A stretch of 64,000 nt of DNA, taken from Bradyrhizobium centrolobii (GTDB lineage Bacteria; Pseudomonadota; Alphaproteobacteria; Rhizobiales; Xanthobacteraceae). Below, piece by piece: positions 8,867 through 19,874 of the stretch (position 1 is its first letter; the number at the start of each line of letters is the position of its first letter). Location of the stretch: NCBI RefSeq assembly GCF_001641635.1, contig NZ_LUUB01000125.1, forward strand, positions 35,529 to 99,528, in the 5' to 3' direction. The notes beneath the pieces were generated by a model. It was not told where the DNA came from, did not search any database, and was given only the letters and a program-made list of their open reading frames with translations. The translations under genes were made by a program, and so were the position numbers.

Positions 8867-10303
8867 CTAGAACAGCGACTTTGCCGCTGCGGAGGCCACG
8901 CTCACGACCGGGCCCGCGAACAGCGCAAACAGGATGTTGAAGACGCCGGCGACCGCCAGAACCGTCCTGACCTCGACGCGCACTGGATCGACCTGACCGG
9001 CCGGCTCGTCGAAATACATCGTCTTGACGATGGCGAGATAGTAGTAGGCGCCCACCACGCTGGTCAGCACGCCGATGACGGCGAGCGTGAACAGGTTGGC
9101 CTTGATCGCAGCGACGAAGACGTACCACTTGCCGAAGAAGCCGGCGAGCGGCGGAACGCCCGCGAGCGAGAACAGCAGCATCGCGAACAGGAAGGCGAGC
9201 AGCGGGTTGGTCCGCGACAGGCCGGCGAAATCGCTGATCTGCTCCACCGCCTGGCCGTTGCGCTTCATGGCGAGGATGACCGAGAACGCGCCGAGCGTCA
9301 TCGTGACGTAGATCACGGCGTACATCAGCACGCCCTGCGCGCCTTCGACCGTACCCGAGGCAAGGCCGACCAGGGCAAAACCCATATGGCCAATCGAGGA
9401 ATAGGCCATCAGGCGCTTGATGTTGCGCTGGCCGATCGCCGCGAACGAGCCGAGCGCCATCGAGGCGATCGCCACGAACACCAGGATCTGCTGCCACTGC
9501 GGCACGATGCCGGGGAACGCGGTCAGCGTCGCGCGAGTGAAGACGGCGAGTGCGGCAACCTTCGGCGCAGAAGCGAAGAAGGCGGTCACCGGCGTCGGGG
9601 CGCCCTCATACACGTCGGGCGTCCACATGTGGAACGGCACTACCGAGATCTTGAAGCAGAGCCCGGCAAGCAGGAAGACGAGGCCGAACACCAAGCCGAT
9701 ATTCGCAGTCGTCGCGGCGGTAGCGATACCGGTGAAACTGACCGTGCCGGTGAAGCCGTAGATCAGGGAGGCGCCGTACAGCAGCATGCCCGAGGACAGC
9801 GCGCCCAGCACGAAATACTTCAAGCCCGCTTCGTTCGACTTGGGATTGTCGCGGTTCGAGGCCGCCACGACATAGAGCGCGAGCGACATCAGTTCGAGGC
9901 CGAGATAGAGCGAGATCAGGTCGCCGGCCGAGATCAGCACCATCATGCCGAGCGTCGAGAGCAGCACAAGGATCGAATATTCGAAGATGCGCCGCGACGG
10001 GTCGGACAAGAATTCGGTCGACAGGACCAGTGTTACGGCCGAGCCGATCAGGGCCAGGATCTTCATGAAGCGCGCGAAGTCGTCGACGATAAAGCTGCCG
10101 CCGAAGGTCACCTGCTTGCCCGCGGGCTGCAGATATTCGAGCACGCCGACCACGATCAGGAGCAGAATCGCAAGCGAGTTGATCGCTCTGGTCGTCCCCT
10201 GCCCGCGATAGGCGCCCAGCATCAAAAGCGCCATGCTGCTGACCGCGAGCACGATCTCGGGCAGTGCCGGCGCCAGTTGATATCCTGCAGTCTCAAAGCT
10301 CAT
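8867..10303 (-). CDS. nuoN: NADH-quinone oxidoreductase subunit N
   Basis: This 478-aa membrane subunit of complex I is one of three antiporter-like proton-pumping subunits. The start (MSFETAGYQLAPALPEIVLA) and the internal GLCFKISVVPFHMWTPDVYEGAPTP region (residues beginning around 215) are typical of NuoN, including the lysine and the HMWTPD sequence within the channel. About fourteen hydrophobic helices are expected and the sequence is hydrophobic throughout. It is the last nuo gene and is followed after one base by birA. Confidence 0.97.
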   Translation of the reverse strand: MSFETAGYQLAPALPEIVLAVSSMALLMLGAYRGQGTTRAINSLAILLLIVVGVLEYLQPAGKQVTFGGSFIVDDFARFMKILALIGSAVTLVLSTEFLSDPSRRIFEYSILVLLSTLGMMVLISAGDLISLYLGLELMSLALYVVAASNRDNPKSNEAGLKYFVLGALSSGMLLYGASLIYGFTGTVSFTGIATAATTANIGLVFGLVFLLAGLCFKISVVPFHMWTPDVYEGAPTPVTAFFASAPKVAALAVFTRATLTAFPGIVPQWQQILVFVAIASMALGSFAAIGQRNIKRLMAYSSIGHMGFALVGLASGTVEGAQGVLMYAVIYVTMTLGAFSVILAMKRNGQAVEQISDFAGLSRTNPLLAFLFAMLLFSLAGVPPLAGFFGKWYVFVAAIKANLFTLAVIGVLTSVVGAYYYLAIVKTMYFDEPAGQVDPVRVEVRTVLAVAGVFNILFALFAGPVVSVASAAAKSLF

Positions 10304-10325
10304 GGCGATATCCTGACCTGCCCGC

Positions 10326-11834
10326 TCACTGGAGCAGCGCGGCGGCCTTCACGGCCGTCACCGCGGTGTTGTAATTGTTGACGAGTTGCTGGACCGAGGC
10401 GGCCGACATGTCGAGCACCGGCTTCGGATAGACGCCGAACAGGATCGTCAGCGCGATCAACGGGAACAGCGTGATGCACTCGCGCACGGTCATGTCCTTG
10501 ATCGTCATCAGCGTCGGCTTCACCAGTGCGCCAAACACGATCTTCCGATACAGCCAGAGCGCATAGCATGCCGACAGGATCACGCCGGTCGTGGCGACGA
10601 ACGCGGTCGGGATCGAGACCTTGAAGGTGCCTAGCAGCGTCATGAACTCGCCGATGAAGCCACTGGTGCCGGGCAGACCGACATTGGCCATGGTGAAGAC
10701 CATGAAGGTCATGGCGTAGAGCGGCATCCGGTTGACGAGGCCGCCATAGGCCGCGATCTCGCGGGTGTGCATGCGGTCGTAGACGATGCCGACGCAGAGG
10801 AACAGCGCACCGGAGACAATGCCGTGCGAGATCATCTGGAACACGCCGCCGGCGACGCCCTGCATGGTGCCGGCGAATATGCCCATGGTGACGAAGCCCA
10901 TATGCGCCACCGATGAGTACGCGATCAGCTTCTTCATATCCTCCTGCATCATCGCCACCAGCGAGGTGTAGACGATGGCAATGACAGAGAGCGTGAAGAT
11001 CAGCGGCGCGAAGTCATGCGAGGCCAGCGGGAACATCGGCAGCGAGAAGCGCAGGAAGCCGTAGCCGCCCAGCTTCAGGAGGATCGCGGCCAGAACCACC
11101 GAGCCCGCCGTCGGTGCCTCGACATGCGCGTCGGGCAGCCAGGTGTGCACCGGCCACATCGGCATCTTCACCGCGAAGGACGCGAAGAACGCGAGCCACG
11201 CCCAGGTCTGCAAAGACCGCGGCACGGCCGTGTGCATCAGGCTCGGGATGTCCGTGGTGTTGCCGTTCCAGTACAGCGCCATGATGGCGAGCAGCATCAG
11301 GACCGAGCCGAGGAACGTGTAGAGGAAGAACTTGAACGACGCATAGACCCGCCGTGGGCCGCCCCAGATGCCGATGATCAGGAACATCGGAATCAGACCG
11401 CCCTCGAAGAACAGATAGAACAGCACGAGGTCGAGCGCCGTGAAGGTGCCGATCAGCAGCGTCTCCATGATCAGGAACGCCATCATGTATTCGCGGACCC
11501 GGTTCTGAATCGCCTTCCAGCTCGCGATGATGCAGAACGGCATCAAGGCGGTGGTCAGGATCACGAAGGGCAGCGAAATGCCGTCCACGCCCATGTGGTA
11601 GGTGATGCCGGTAGCGAGCCAGTTCGCCTTCTCGACGAACTGGAAGTCCGCGGTGGACGGATCGAAGCGCGCCACCAGGATCAGCGACACCGCGAAGGTG
11701 ATCAGCGTGGTCCACAGCGCGATCCAGCGCGAATTGCGCTGCGCGGCCTCGTCATCGCCGCGGTTGAGATAGACGATCAGCGCGCCGACCAGCGGCAGGA
11801 AGGTGGTGACCGAAAGGATGGGCCAGGTTGTCAT
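10326..11834 (-). CDS. nuoM: NADH-quinone oxidoreductase subunit M
   Basis: This 502-aa antiporter-like membrane subunit of complex I has the NuoM signature SFAVKMPMWPVHTWLPDAHVEAPT in two adjoining parts (SFAVKMPMWPVHTW, then LPDAHVEAPT), with the channel lysine, plus KLIAYSSVAHMGFV. The FEGGLIPMFLIIGIWGG segment carries the conserved glutamate. Its start directly follows the stop of nuoL. It pumps protons in the distal membrane arm together with NuoL. Confidence 0.97.
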   Translation of the reverse strand: MTTWPILSVTTFLPLVGALIVYLNRGDDEAAQRNSRWIALWTTLITFAVSLILVARFDPSTADFQFVEKANWLATGITYHMGVDGISLPFVILTTALMPFCIIASWKAIQNRVREYMMAFLIMETLLIGTFTALDLVLFYLFFEGGLIPMFLIIGIWGGPRRVYASFKFFLYTFLGSVLMLLAIMALYWNGNTTDIPSLMHTAVPRSLQTWAWLAFFASFAVKMPMWPVHTWLPDAHVEAPTAGSVVLAAILLKLGGYGFLRFSLPMFPLASHDFAPLIFTLSVIAIVYTSLVAMMQEDMKKLIAYSSVAHMGFVTMGIFAGTMQGVAGGVFQMISHGIVSGALFLCVGIVYDRMHTREIAAYGGLVNRMPLYAMTFMVFTMANVGLPGTSGFIGEFMTLLGTFKVSIPTAFVATTGVILSACYALWLYRKIVFGALVKPTLMTIKDMTVRECITLFPLIALTILFGVYPKPVLDMSAASVQQLVNNYNTAVTAVKAAALLQ

Positions 11835-13910
11835 TTACTGGCCTCCAAAGCCGAACATGAACCAGGTGATCAGGCCGGCGACGCCGATCAGCATGGCGAA
11901 TGCATAGTGATAGAGATAGCCGGTCTGGATCTTCACAACGTTGCGGGTGACGTCCAGCACGCGCGCCGAGACGCCGTCGGGACCGAGACCGTCGATGATG
12001 AAGCCGTCGCCCTTCTTCCAGAGCTGGTAGCCGATCCACTTCGCCGGACGGACGAAGATGACCTCGTAGAGCTCGTCGAAATACCACTTGTTGAGCAGGA
12101 ACTGGTACAGCATCGGCTGGGTCTTCGCGAGCTCGACCGGCAGATACGGCCGGCGGATGTAGAACAGGTACGACACCAGGAAACCCAGCACCATCATCAC
12201 CGTCGGCAGGAAGGCGATGGTCTCGGGGATGTGGTGCATCTCCTCGATGATGTGCGGGTTCATCTTCACGGACTCGCGGAAGAATTCCTCGACGCCGTGC
12301 CCGGCGAACAGCTCCTTGAACGGGAAGCCGACAACGATCGAGCCGACCGCGAGCACACCGATCGGGATCAGCATCCAGATCGGGCTCTCATGCGCCGCCT
12401 CGTAGTGATGCTCGTCATGCGGCTCGCCGTGGAAGGTCTTGAACACCAGGCGCCAGGAGTAGAACGAGGTCAAGGCGGCCGCGACGACGGTCAACAGGTA
12501 GCCGTACACCGCGAACGGATTGTGCGAGGCGTAGGCGGACTCGATGATCGCGTCCTTGGAGAAGTAGCCTGCCGTGAGCGGGAAGCCGGTCAGCGCCAGC
12601 GTGCCGACCACCATCACCGCATAGGTGTAGGGGATCTTCTTCCACAGGCCGCCCATGTTGCGGATGTCCTGCTCGTGATGCATCGCGTAGATCACCGAGC
12701 CGGAGCCCAGGAACAGCAGCGCCTTGAAGAAGGCGTGGGTGAACAGGTGGAACATGCCGACCGAATAGGCCCCCGCCCCCATCGCCACGAACATGTAGCC
12801 GAGCTGCGAACAGGTCGAGTAGGCGACGATCCGCTTGATGTCGTTCTGGACGAGGCCGACGGTCGCGGCGAAGAACGCCGTGGTCGCACCGAAGAACATC
12901 ACGACGGCCTGCGCGTTCGGCGCGAGCTCGAACAGCGGCGACAGGCGCGCCACCATGAAGACGCCGGCGGTGACCATGGTCGCGGCGTGGATCAGCGCCG
13001 AGACCGGGGTCGGGCCTTCCATCGCATCCGGCAACCAGGTGTGCAGCAGGAACTGCGCCGACTTGCCCATCGCGCCCATGAACAGCAACACGCAGGTCAG
13101 GGTCAGCGCGTCGGCGTGCCAGCCGAGGAAGTCGATGGTCTTGCCGGTCAGGCCGGGGGCGGCGTGGAAGATCGTCTCGAAATCGGTCGAGCCGACGAGC
13201 GCGAAGATCGCGAAGATGCCGAGCGCGAAGCCGAAATCGCCGACGCGGTTGACCACGAAGGCCTTGATCGCCGCCGCGTTCGCCGACGGCTTCTGGTACC
13301 AGAAGCCGATCAAGAGGTAGCTCGCCAGACCCACGCCCTCCCAGCCGAAGAACAGCTGCACGAGGTTGTCGGCCGTCACCAGCATCAGCATGGCGAAGGT
13401 GAACAGCGAGAGATAGCCGAAGAAGCGCGGCCGGTACGGATCCTCGTCCATGTAGCCGATGGAATAGAGGTGCACGAGCGAGGACACGGTGGTGACCACG
13501 ACGAGCATCACGGCCGTGAGCGTGTCGACCCGCAGCGCCCAATAGACCTGGAGGTCGCCGGAGAAGATCCACGGCAGGATCTGGATCCGCGCGTCATGGT
13601 GCATGAAGCCGACGTCGACCAGCGTGAACCAGGACAGCACGGCCGACACGAACAAGAGCCCCGTGGTGATCAGCTCGGCCGCGCGCGAGCCTGCCGCCGG
13701 CGGCTCGGAGACGTGGTGGTCGTCGTGACCGTGATCGTCGTGACCATGGTCGTCATGGGCGGTCGCCGCATGGACGTCGCCATGACCATGATCATCGCCG
13801 TGATGCTCGACCGTCTCGCCGCTGGGGTTGCGGGCATGCGCGCCGACGAGCGAGATCAGGCCGGCGAGAATGGCGCCCAGCAACGGCAGAAAAACGATTG
13901 CCTGAACCAT
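11835..13910 (-). CDS. nuoL: NADH-quinone oxidoreductase subunit L
   Basis: The 691-aa product is the most distal pumping subunit of complex I. It contains FFGWEGVGLASYLLIGFW, FLLHTWLPDAMEGPTPVSAL and KRIVAYSTCSQLGYMFVA, all hallmark NuoL sequences. An unusual feature is a His/Asp-rich loop near residues 33-75 (repeats of DDHGHD), before the main conserved core. The long C-terminal lateral helix region is present. The stop directly abuts the nuoM start. The His-rich loop is an elaboration I see in the sequence; whether it binds metal is unknown. Confidence 0.97.
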   Translation of the reverse strand: MVQAIVFLPLLGAILAGLISLVGAHARNPSGETVEHHGDDHGHGDVHAATAHDDHGHDDHGHDDHHVSEPPAAGSRAAELITTGLLFVSAVLSWFTLVDVGFMHHDARIQILPWIFSGDLQVYWALRVDTLTAVMLVVVTTVSSLVHLYSIGYMDEDPYRPRFFGYLSLFTFAMLMLVTADNLVQLFFGWEGVGLASYLLIGFWYQKPSANAAAIKAFVVNRVGDFGFALGIFAIFALVGSTDFETIFHAAPGLTGKTIDFLGWHADALTLTCVLLFMGAMGKSAQFLLHTWLPDAMEGPTPVSALIHAATMVTAGVFMVARLSPLFELAPNAQAVVMFFGATTAFFAATVGLVQNDIKRIVAYSTCSQLGYMFVAMGAGAYSVGMFHLFTHAFFKALLFLGSGSVIYAMHHEQDIRNMGGLWKKIPYTYAVMVVGTLALTGFPLTAGYFSKDAIIESAYASHNPFAVYGYLLTVVAAALTSFYSWRLVFKTFHGEPHDEHHYEAAHESPIWMLIPIGVLAVGSIVVGFPFKELFAGHGVEEFFRESVKMNPHIIEEMHHIPETIAFLPTVMMVLGFLVSYLFYIRRPYLPVELAKTQPMLYQFLLNKWYFDELYEVIFVRPAKWIGYQLWKKGDGFIIDGLGPDGVSARVLDVTRNVVKIQTGYLYHYAFAMLIGVAGLITWFMFGFGGQ

Positions 13911-13918
13911 GACTGAGC

Positions 13919-14227
13919 TCAGCCCTTCATCAGATTGACGTCCTCAACCGCGATCGAGCCGCGGTTGCGGAAATAGACCACCAGGATGGCGAGACCGATC
14001 GCGGCTTCCGCAGCCGCGACGGTCAGCACCAGGAGCGCGAAGACCTGGCCGACGATGTCGCCGAGGAAGGTCGAGAACGCCACGAGGTTGATGTTGACCG
14101 AGAGCAGGATCAGCTCGATCGACATCAGGATGATGATGATGTTCTTGCGGTTCAGGAAGATGCCGAGGATGCCGAGCGTGAACAGCATCGCGCCGACGGC
14201 AAGATAATGTCCGAGCCCGATCGTCAT
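13919..14227 (-). CDS. nuoK: NADH-quinone oxidoreductase subunit K
   Basis: This 102-aa, three-helix membrane subunit of complex I starts MTIGLGHYLAVGAMLFTLG. It has the two buried glutamates typical of NuoK, in MSIELILLSVN and TVAAAEAAIGLAI. A GTG nine bases upstream is also open, but the ATG at 14227 overlaps the nuoJ stop as ATGA and gives the family's usual length. Its position between nuoJ and nuoL is standard. Confidence 0.96.
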   Translation of the reverse strand: MTIGLGHYLAVGAMLFTLGILGIFLNRKNIIIILMSIELILLSVNINLVAFSTFLGDIVGQVFALLVLTVAAAEAAIGLAILVVYFRNRGSIAVEDVNLMKG

Positions 14228-14862
14228 TTCACCCACTCCGCCGCATCGGCATCCTGGAGCCCCTGCCCCGACGCCACCTTGCGCAGCGCCATCGCCATGT
14301 CGGGCGTACGCGCGTTCTGAACGTTGATGTCCTGCCGCTTGACGTTCGCCTTGTGGCGCAGCGTCAGCACGATGGCGCCGATCATCGCGACCAGCAGCAC
14401 CATGCCGGCGAGCTGGAAGTAATGGATGTACCTCGTATAGAGCACGAGGCCGAGCGCCTCGGTGTTGCTGACATTGGTCGGGATCGCTGCCGTGATCGTC
14501 TTGGCGACGCCGGGGTTGATGACCCAGAAGCCAACGGTGAGCAGCAGTTCGAACAGGAAGATGCCGCCGATCACGAGGCCGACCGGCAGGTACTCGATGA
14601 AGCCCTCGCGCAGCTCGATGAAGTCGACGTCGAGCATCATGATCACGAACAGGAACAGCACCGCGACCGCGCCGACATAGACGACGATCAGCATCATGGC
14701 CAGGAACTCGGCGCCCATCAGCACGAAGAGGCCGGAGGCGTTGACGAAGGCCAGGATCAGGTACAGCACGGAGTGCACGGGATTGCGCGAGACAACCACC
14801 ATCACCGCCGAGGCAACGCAGATGCCGGCGAACAGATAAAAGAACAGCGCGGGAAGGATCAT
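14224..14862 (-). CDS. nuoJ: NADH-quinone oxidoreductase subunit J
   Basis: The 212-aa protein is a membrane subunit of complex I with about five helices. VVYVGAVAVLFLFVIMMLDVDF is the conserved NuoJ segment (split here as VVYVGAVAVLF and LFVIMMLDVDF). The end carries a hydrophilic tail. It overlaps nuoK by four bases and follows nuoI by nine bases, so the four genes nuoI-J-K-L are tightly packed. Confidence 0.96.
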   Translation of the reverse strand: MILPALFFYLFAGICVASAVMVVVSRNPVHSVLYLILAFVNASGLFVLMGAEFLAMMLIVVYVGAVAVLFLFVIMMLDVDFIELREGFIEYLPVGLVIGGIFLFELLLTVGFWVINPGVAKTITAAIPTNVSNTEALGLVLYTRYIHYFQLAGMVLLVAMIGAIVLTLRHKANVKRQDINVQNARTPDMAMALRKVASGQGLQDADAAEWVK

Positions 14863-14871
14863 GCCCTCACC

Positions 14872-15366
14872 TCACCGGTACGGCGCGTCGAGCTCGATCG
14901 CCTTGGCGATCTCGCGCTCCCAGCGGTCGCCATTGGCGAGCAGCTTGGCCTTGTCATAATAGAGCTCCTCGCGGGTCTCGGTCGCGAACTCGAAGTTCGG
15001 GCCCTCGACGATGGCGTCGACCGGGCAGGCCTCCTGGCAGAGGCCGCAATAGATGCACTTCACCATGTCGATGTCGTAGCGCACGGTGCGGCGGGTGCCG
15101 TCGTTGCGGCGCGGGCCGGCCTCGATGGTGATGGCCTGCGCGGGGCACACGGCCTCGCACAGCTTGCAGGCGATGCAGCGCTCTTCGCCATTGGGGTAGC
15201 GGCGCAGCGCATGCTCGCCGCGGAAGCGCGGCGAGATCGGGTTCTTCTCGAAGGGATAGTTGATGGTCGGCTTCGGCTGGAAGAAGTAGCGCATGGCGAG
15301 GAAGAACGCCGAGACGAATTCCGACAGCAGAAGCGAGCGTGCAGTGGCGTTGATGTTGATACCCAT
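14872..15366 (-). CDS. nuoI: NADH-quinone oxidoreductase subunit I
   Basis: The 164-aa protein carries two [4Fe-4S] clusters (N6a and N6b) that relay electrons in the peripheral arm. Both ferredoxin motifs are intact: C64, C67, C70, C74 and C104, C107, C110, C114 (CIACKLCEAVCP and CIYCGLCQEACPVDA). The frame is open far upstream, but the ATG at 15366 gives the standard length and start MGININATARSL. An amphipathic N-terminal helix, as in homologues, should dock it on the membrane arm. Confidence 0.97.
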   Translation of the reverse strand: MGININATARSLLLSEFVSAFFLAMRYFFQPKPTINYPFEKNPISPRFRGEHALRRYPNGEERCIACKLCEAVCPAQAITIEAGPRRNDGTRRTVRYDIDMVKCIYCGLCQEACPVDAIVEGPNFEFATETREELYYDKAKLLANGDRWEREIAKAIELDAPYR

Positions 15367-15374
15367 GACGGCCC

Positions 15375-16442
15375 TCACTTCGGCGCGATGCCGGCGAAAT
15401 GCAGCACGCCGGCCACCACGACCACCATCACGAGCGACAGCGGCAGGAACACCTTCCAGCCGAGACGCATCAGTTGATCGTAGCGGTAGCGCGGCACGAT
15501 TGCCTTTGCCATCGCGAACAGGAAGAACATGAAGAACAGCTTCAGCGAGAACCAGATGATCCCCGGCACCCAGTTGAAGGGCGGCAGGTCCACCGGCGGC
15601 AGCCAGCCTCCCAGGAACAGGATCGTTGCCAACGCACACATGGTGACGATGGCGACATACTCACCGAGCATGAACAACAGATACGGCGTCGAGCCGTATT
15701 CGACCATGAAGCCGGCCACGAGCTCGGACTCGGCCTCGACGAGGTCGAACGGCGGACGGTTGGTTTCCGCCAGCGCCGAGACGTAAAACACCACGAACAT
15801 CGGGAACAGCGGCCACACGTACCAGTTCAGGATGGTCAGCTGCGGCAGCCCGATCAGGCTCGCAAGGCCGCGCGCATGCTGCGCCTCGACGACGGCCGAA
15901 AGGTTCAGCGTGCCCGCGCAGAGCAGCACCGTGATGATGACGAAGCCGATCGAGACCTCGTAGGACACCATCTGCGCCGCCGAGCGCAGCGCGGCCAGGA
16001 ACGGGTACTTCGAGTTCGACGACCAGCCGGCCATGATGATGCCGTAGATCGACAGCGACGAGATCGCGAAGATGAAGAGGACGCCGACATTGATGTCGGA
16101 GATCACCCAGCCGAGATTGGTCGGGATCACCGCCCAGGCGGCGAGCGCCAGCACGCAGGAGACCAGCGGCGCGAGCAGGAAGACGCCCTTGTTGGCGCCG
16201 GCCGGAATGATCGGCTCCTTCAGCACGAACTTCAGGAGGTCGGCGAAGGACTGGAACAGGCCCCAGGGCCCGACCACGTTGGGACCGCGCCGGATCTGCA
16301 CCGCCGCCCAGATCTTGCGGTCGGCGAGCAGGATGTAGGCGATCGCGACCAGGAGCACGACGAGCAGCAAGACGCTCTGCGCGACCATGATGATCAGCGG
16401 CCAGAGGAACCCGGTCCAGAATGCGCTTTCGAAGAATTCCAT
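15375..16442 (-). CDS. nuoH: NADH-quinone oxidoreductase subunit H
   Basis: The 355-aa membrane subunit forms the quinone-binding channel at the junction of the two arms. DRKIWAAVQIRRGPNVVGPWG is visible as two adjacent conserved pieces (DRKIWAAVQIRRGPN, VVGPWGLFQSFADLLK). ETNRPPFDLVEAESELVAGF holds the acidic residues of the E-channel. Length and about eight to nine hydrophobic segments fit NuoH. It lies between nuoG and nuoI with ten- and eight-base spacings. Confidence 0.97.
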   Translation of the reverse strand: MEFFESAFWTGFLWPLIIMVAQSVLLLVVLLVAIAYILLADRKIWAAVQIRRGPNVVGPWGLFQSFADLLKFVLKEPIIPAGANKGVFLLAPLVSCVLALAAWAVIPTNLGWVISDINVGVLFIFAISSLSIYGIIMAGWSSNSKYPFLAALRSAAQMVSYEVSIGFVIITVLLCAGTLNLSAVVEAQHARGLASLIGLPQLTILNWYVWPLFPMFVVFYVSALAETNRPPFDLVEAESELVAGFMVEYGSTPYLLFMLGEYVAIVTMCALATILFLGGWLPPVDLPPFNWVPGIIWFSLKLFFMFFLFAMAKAIVPRYRYDQLMRLGWKVFLPLSLVMVVVVAGVLHFAGIAPK

Positions 16443-16452
16443 CAGATCACGC

Positions 16453-18528
16453 TCACTCCGCTGCGGTCAGCATCTGCCCGGAGGCAAGCCGCGAGCACTC
16501 CGCCATCACGGCGGATGCACGCGCGATTGGGTTGGTCAGGTAGAAGTCCTCGATCAGGGGCTTGAACGGCGCCTTCTCCGGCGTGCCGCCCTTGCCCGCG
16601 AGCTTCTTGATCTGGTCGGCCGAGCCCGCCTCGATCTGGTCGAGACGGATCAGATGCGGCACCGCCTTGAAGATCGCCTGGCGCAGGCCTGCGAGCGAGT
16701 CGTAGGCGAGCTTCTTGCCCAGCGCTTCCGACAGCGCGCGCACGATCGCCCAGTCCTCGCGGGCCTCGCCCGGCGGGAACGCGGCGCGGCCCGTCATCTG
16801 CACGCGCCCTTCCGTGTTGACGTAGATCGCGGACTTCTCGGTGTAGGCGGCCGCCGGCAGGATCACGTCGGCGCGATGCGCGCCGCGGTCACCATGGGTG
16901 CCGATATAGACGACGAAGGTGCCGTCCGGCGCCTTGATCTCGTCGGCGCCGAGCAGGAACAACAGATCCAGCGTGCCGAACGTGGTCATCTGCGCCGCGT
17001 TCAGCCCGCCGCTGCCGGCCGCAAAGCCGATGTCGAGCGCGCCGACGCGCGAGGCCGCCTCATGCAGCACGCCAAAGCCGTTCCAGCCGTCCTTCACCGC
17101 GCCGACATCGAGCGCCAGCTTAGCGGCAGCGGCGAGAATGGCCGCGCCGTCGTGACGCGCGGCCGCGCCGGCGCCAACCAGGATGATCGGGTGCTTGGCG
17201 TTCTTCAGCACGTCCATGAAGGAGTGCTTGCCGGCCGCGAGCTCGCCGAGCGTCTCGGTGCCCGCGCCGAGATGATCATAGTCGTAGGTGAGATCGGGCT
17301 TGGCGCCGATCACGCCGACCTTGAAGCCGCCCGCGCGCCAGCGCTTGCGGATGCGGGCGTTGAACACGGCCGCTTCCTTGCGCGGATTGGCGCCGATGAT
17401 CAGCAGCGCATCGGCCTGCTCGACGCCCGCGAGCGTCGGGTTGAAGATGTAGGAGCCGCGGCCGAGCGTGGGATCGAAGGCGTCGCCGCCCTGCACCGCC
17501 AGATTGCTCGAGCCGTATTTGGCAAGCAGCTCCTTCAGCGCGAACATCTCTTCGACGCCGGCGAGGTCGCCCGCGATCGCGCCGATGCGTTTGCCGTCGG
17601 TGCGGGCCGCCTTGGCCGCGATCGCCGCAAAGGCCTCCGACCAGCTCGCCGCGCGCAGCTTGCCGGCTTCGCGGATGTAGGGCCGGTCGAGACGCTGGGT
17701 GCGCAGGCCGTCGACGACGTGGCGGGTCTTGTCCGAGATCCACTCCTCGTTCACGGCCTCGTTGATGCGCGGCAGCACGCGCATCACCTCGCGGCCGCGG
17801 GTGTCGACGCGGATTGCCGAGCCGACGCCATCCATCACGTCGATCGACTGGGTCTTGCCGAGCTCCCACGGCCTCGCCGCGAAGGCATAAGGCTTCGAGG
17901 TCAGCGCGCCGACCGGGCAGATGTCGACGAGATTGCCCTGCAATTCAGACGTCAGCGCGTGCTCGAGATAGGTCGTGATCTCCATGTCCTCGCCGCGGCC
18001 GGTCGCGCCCATCTCGGGGGCACCGGCGACTTCCGCCGAGAAGCGGACGCAGCGCGTGCACTGGATGCAGCGGTTCATCGAGGTCTTGACCAGCGCGCCG
18101 AGATACTTGTCCTCGACCGCCCGCTTGTTCTCGGCGAAGCGGCTGGTGTCGACACCGTAGCCCATCGCCTGGTCCTGGAGGTCGCACTCGCCGCCCTGGT
18201 CGCAGATCGGGCAGTCCAGCGGATGGTTGATCAGCAGGAACTCCATCACGCCTTCGCGCGCCTTTTTCACCATCGGCGAACGCGTGGATATCTCCGGCGG
18301 CTCGCCCTTGGGGCCGGGACGGCAGTCGCGCACGCCCCAGGCGCAGCTTGCGACCGGCTTCGGGCCACCCTTCACTTCGACGAGGCACATCCGGCAGTTG
18401 CCGGCGATCGACAGCCGCTCGTGATAGCAGAAGCGCGGAATCTCGGCGCCCGCCGCCTCGCACGCCTGGAGCAGCGTGTACTCCGGCGGGACATCGATCT
18501 CTTTGCCGTCGATGATGAGCTTTGTCAT
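16453..18528 (-). CDS. nuoG: NADH-quinone oxidoreductase subunit G
   Basis: The 691-aa iron-sulfur subunit carries clusters N1b, N4 and N5. The [2Fe-2S] ligands are C34, C45, C48 and C62. CPICDQGGECDLQDQ and the histidine just before it form the His-Cys3 [4Fe-4S] site, and CIQCTRCVRF with DICPVGALTSKP forms the next cluster. The extra N7 cluster of some bacteria is not evident. The C-terminal molybdopterin-type domain lacks obvious cofactor residues, as usual. The length matches alphaproteobacterial and mitochondrial homologues rather than the longer E. coli form. Confidence 0.97.
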   Translation of the reverse strand: MTKLIIDGKEIDVPPEYTLLQACEAAGAEIPRFCYHERLSIAGNCRMCLVEVKGGPKPVASCAWGVRDCRPGPKGEPPEISTRSPMVKKAREGVMEFLLINHPLDCPICDQGGECDLQDQAMGYGVDTSRFAENKRAVEDKYLGALVKTSMNRCIQCTRCVRFSAEVAGAPEMGATGRGEDMEITTYLEHALTSELQGNLVDICPVGALTSKPYAFAARPWELGKTQSIDVMDGVGSAIRVDTRGREVMRVLPRINEAVNEEWISDKTRHVVDGLRTQRLDRPYIREAGKLRAASWSEAFAAIAAKAARTDGKRIGAIAGDLAGVEEMFALKELLAKYGSSNLAVQGGDAFDPTLGRGSYIFNPTLAGVEQADALLIIGANPRKEAAVFNARIRKRWRAGGFKVGVIGAKPDLTYDYDHLGAGTETLGELAAGKHSFMDVLKNAKHPIILVGAGAAARHDGAAILAAAAKLALDVGAVKDGWNGFGVLHEAASRVGALDIGFAAGSGGLNAAQMTTFGTLDLLFLLGADEIKAPDGTFVVYIGTHGDRGAHRADVILPAAAYTEKSAIYVNTEGRVQMTGRAAFPPGEAREDWAIVRALSEALGKKLAYDSLAGLRQAIFKAVPHLIRLDQIEAGSADQIKKLAGKGGTPEKAPFKPLIEDFYLTNPIARASAVMAECSRLASGQMLTAAE

Positions 18529-18533
18529 TCTTC

Positions 18534-19859
<1,326 letters not shown>

Positions 19860-19874
19860 TTCAGTGCTTTCCGA

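Noticed and set aside
11016..13916. A very long open frame (966 codons) on the plus strand opposite nuoL/nuoM
   Set aside because: It is rich in Arg, Asp, Glu, Gln and His with no domain pattern, exactly antisense to nuoL and nuoM. High GC removes stop codons from the complementary frame, so it is an artefact of codon bias.
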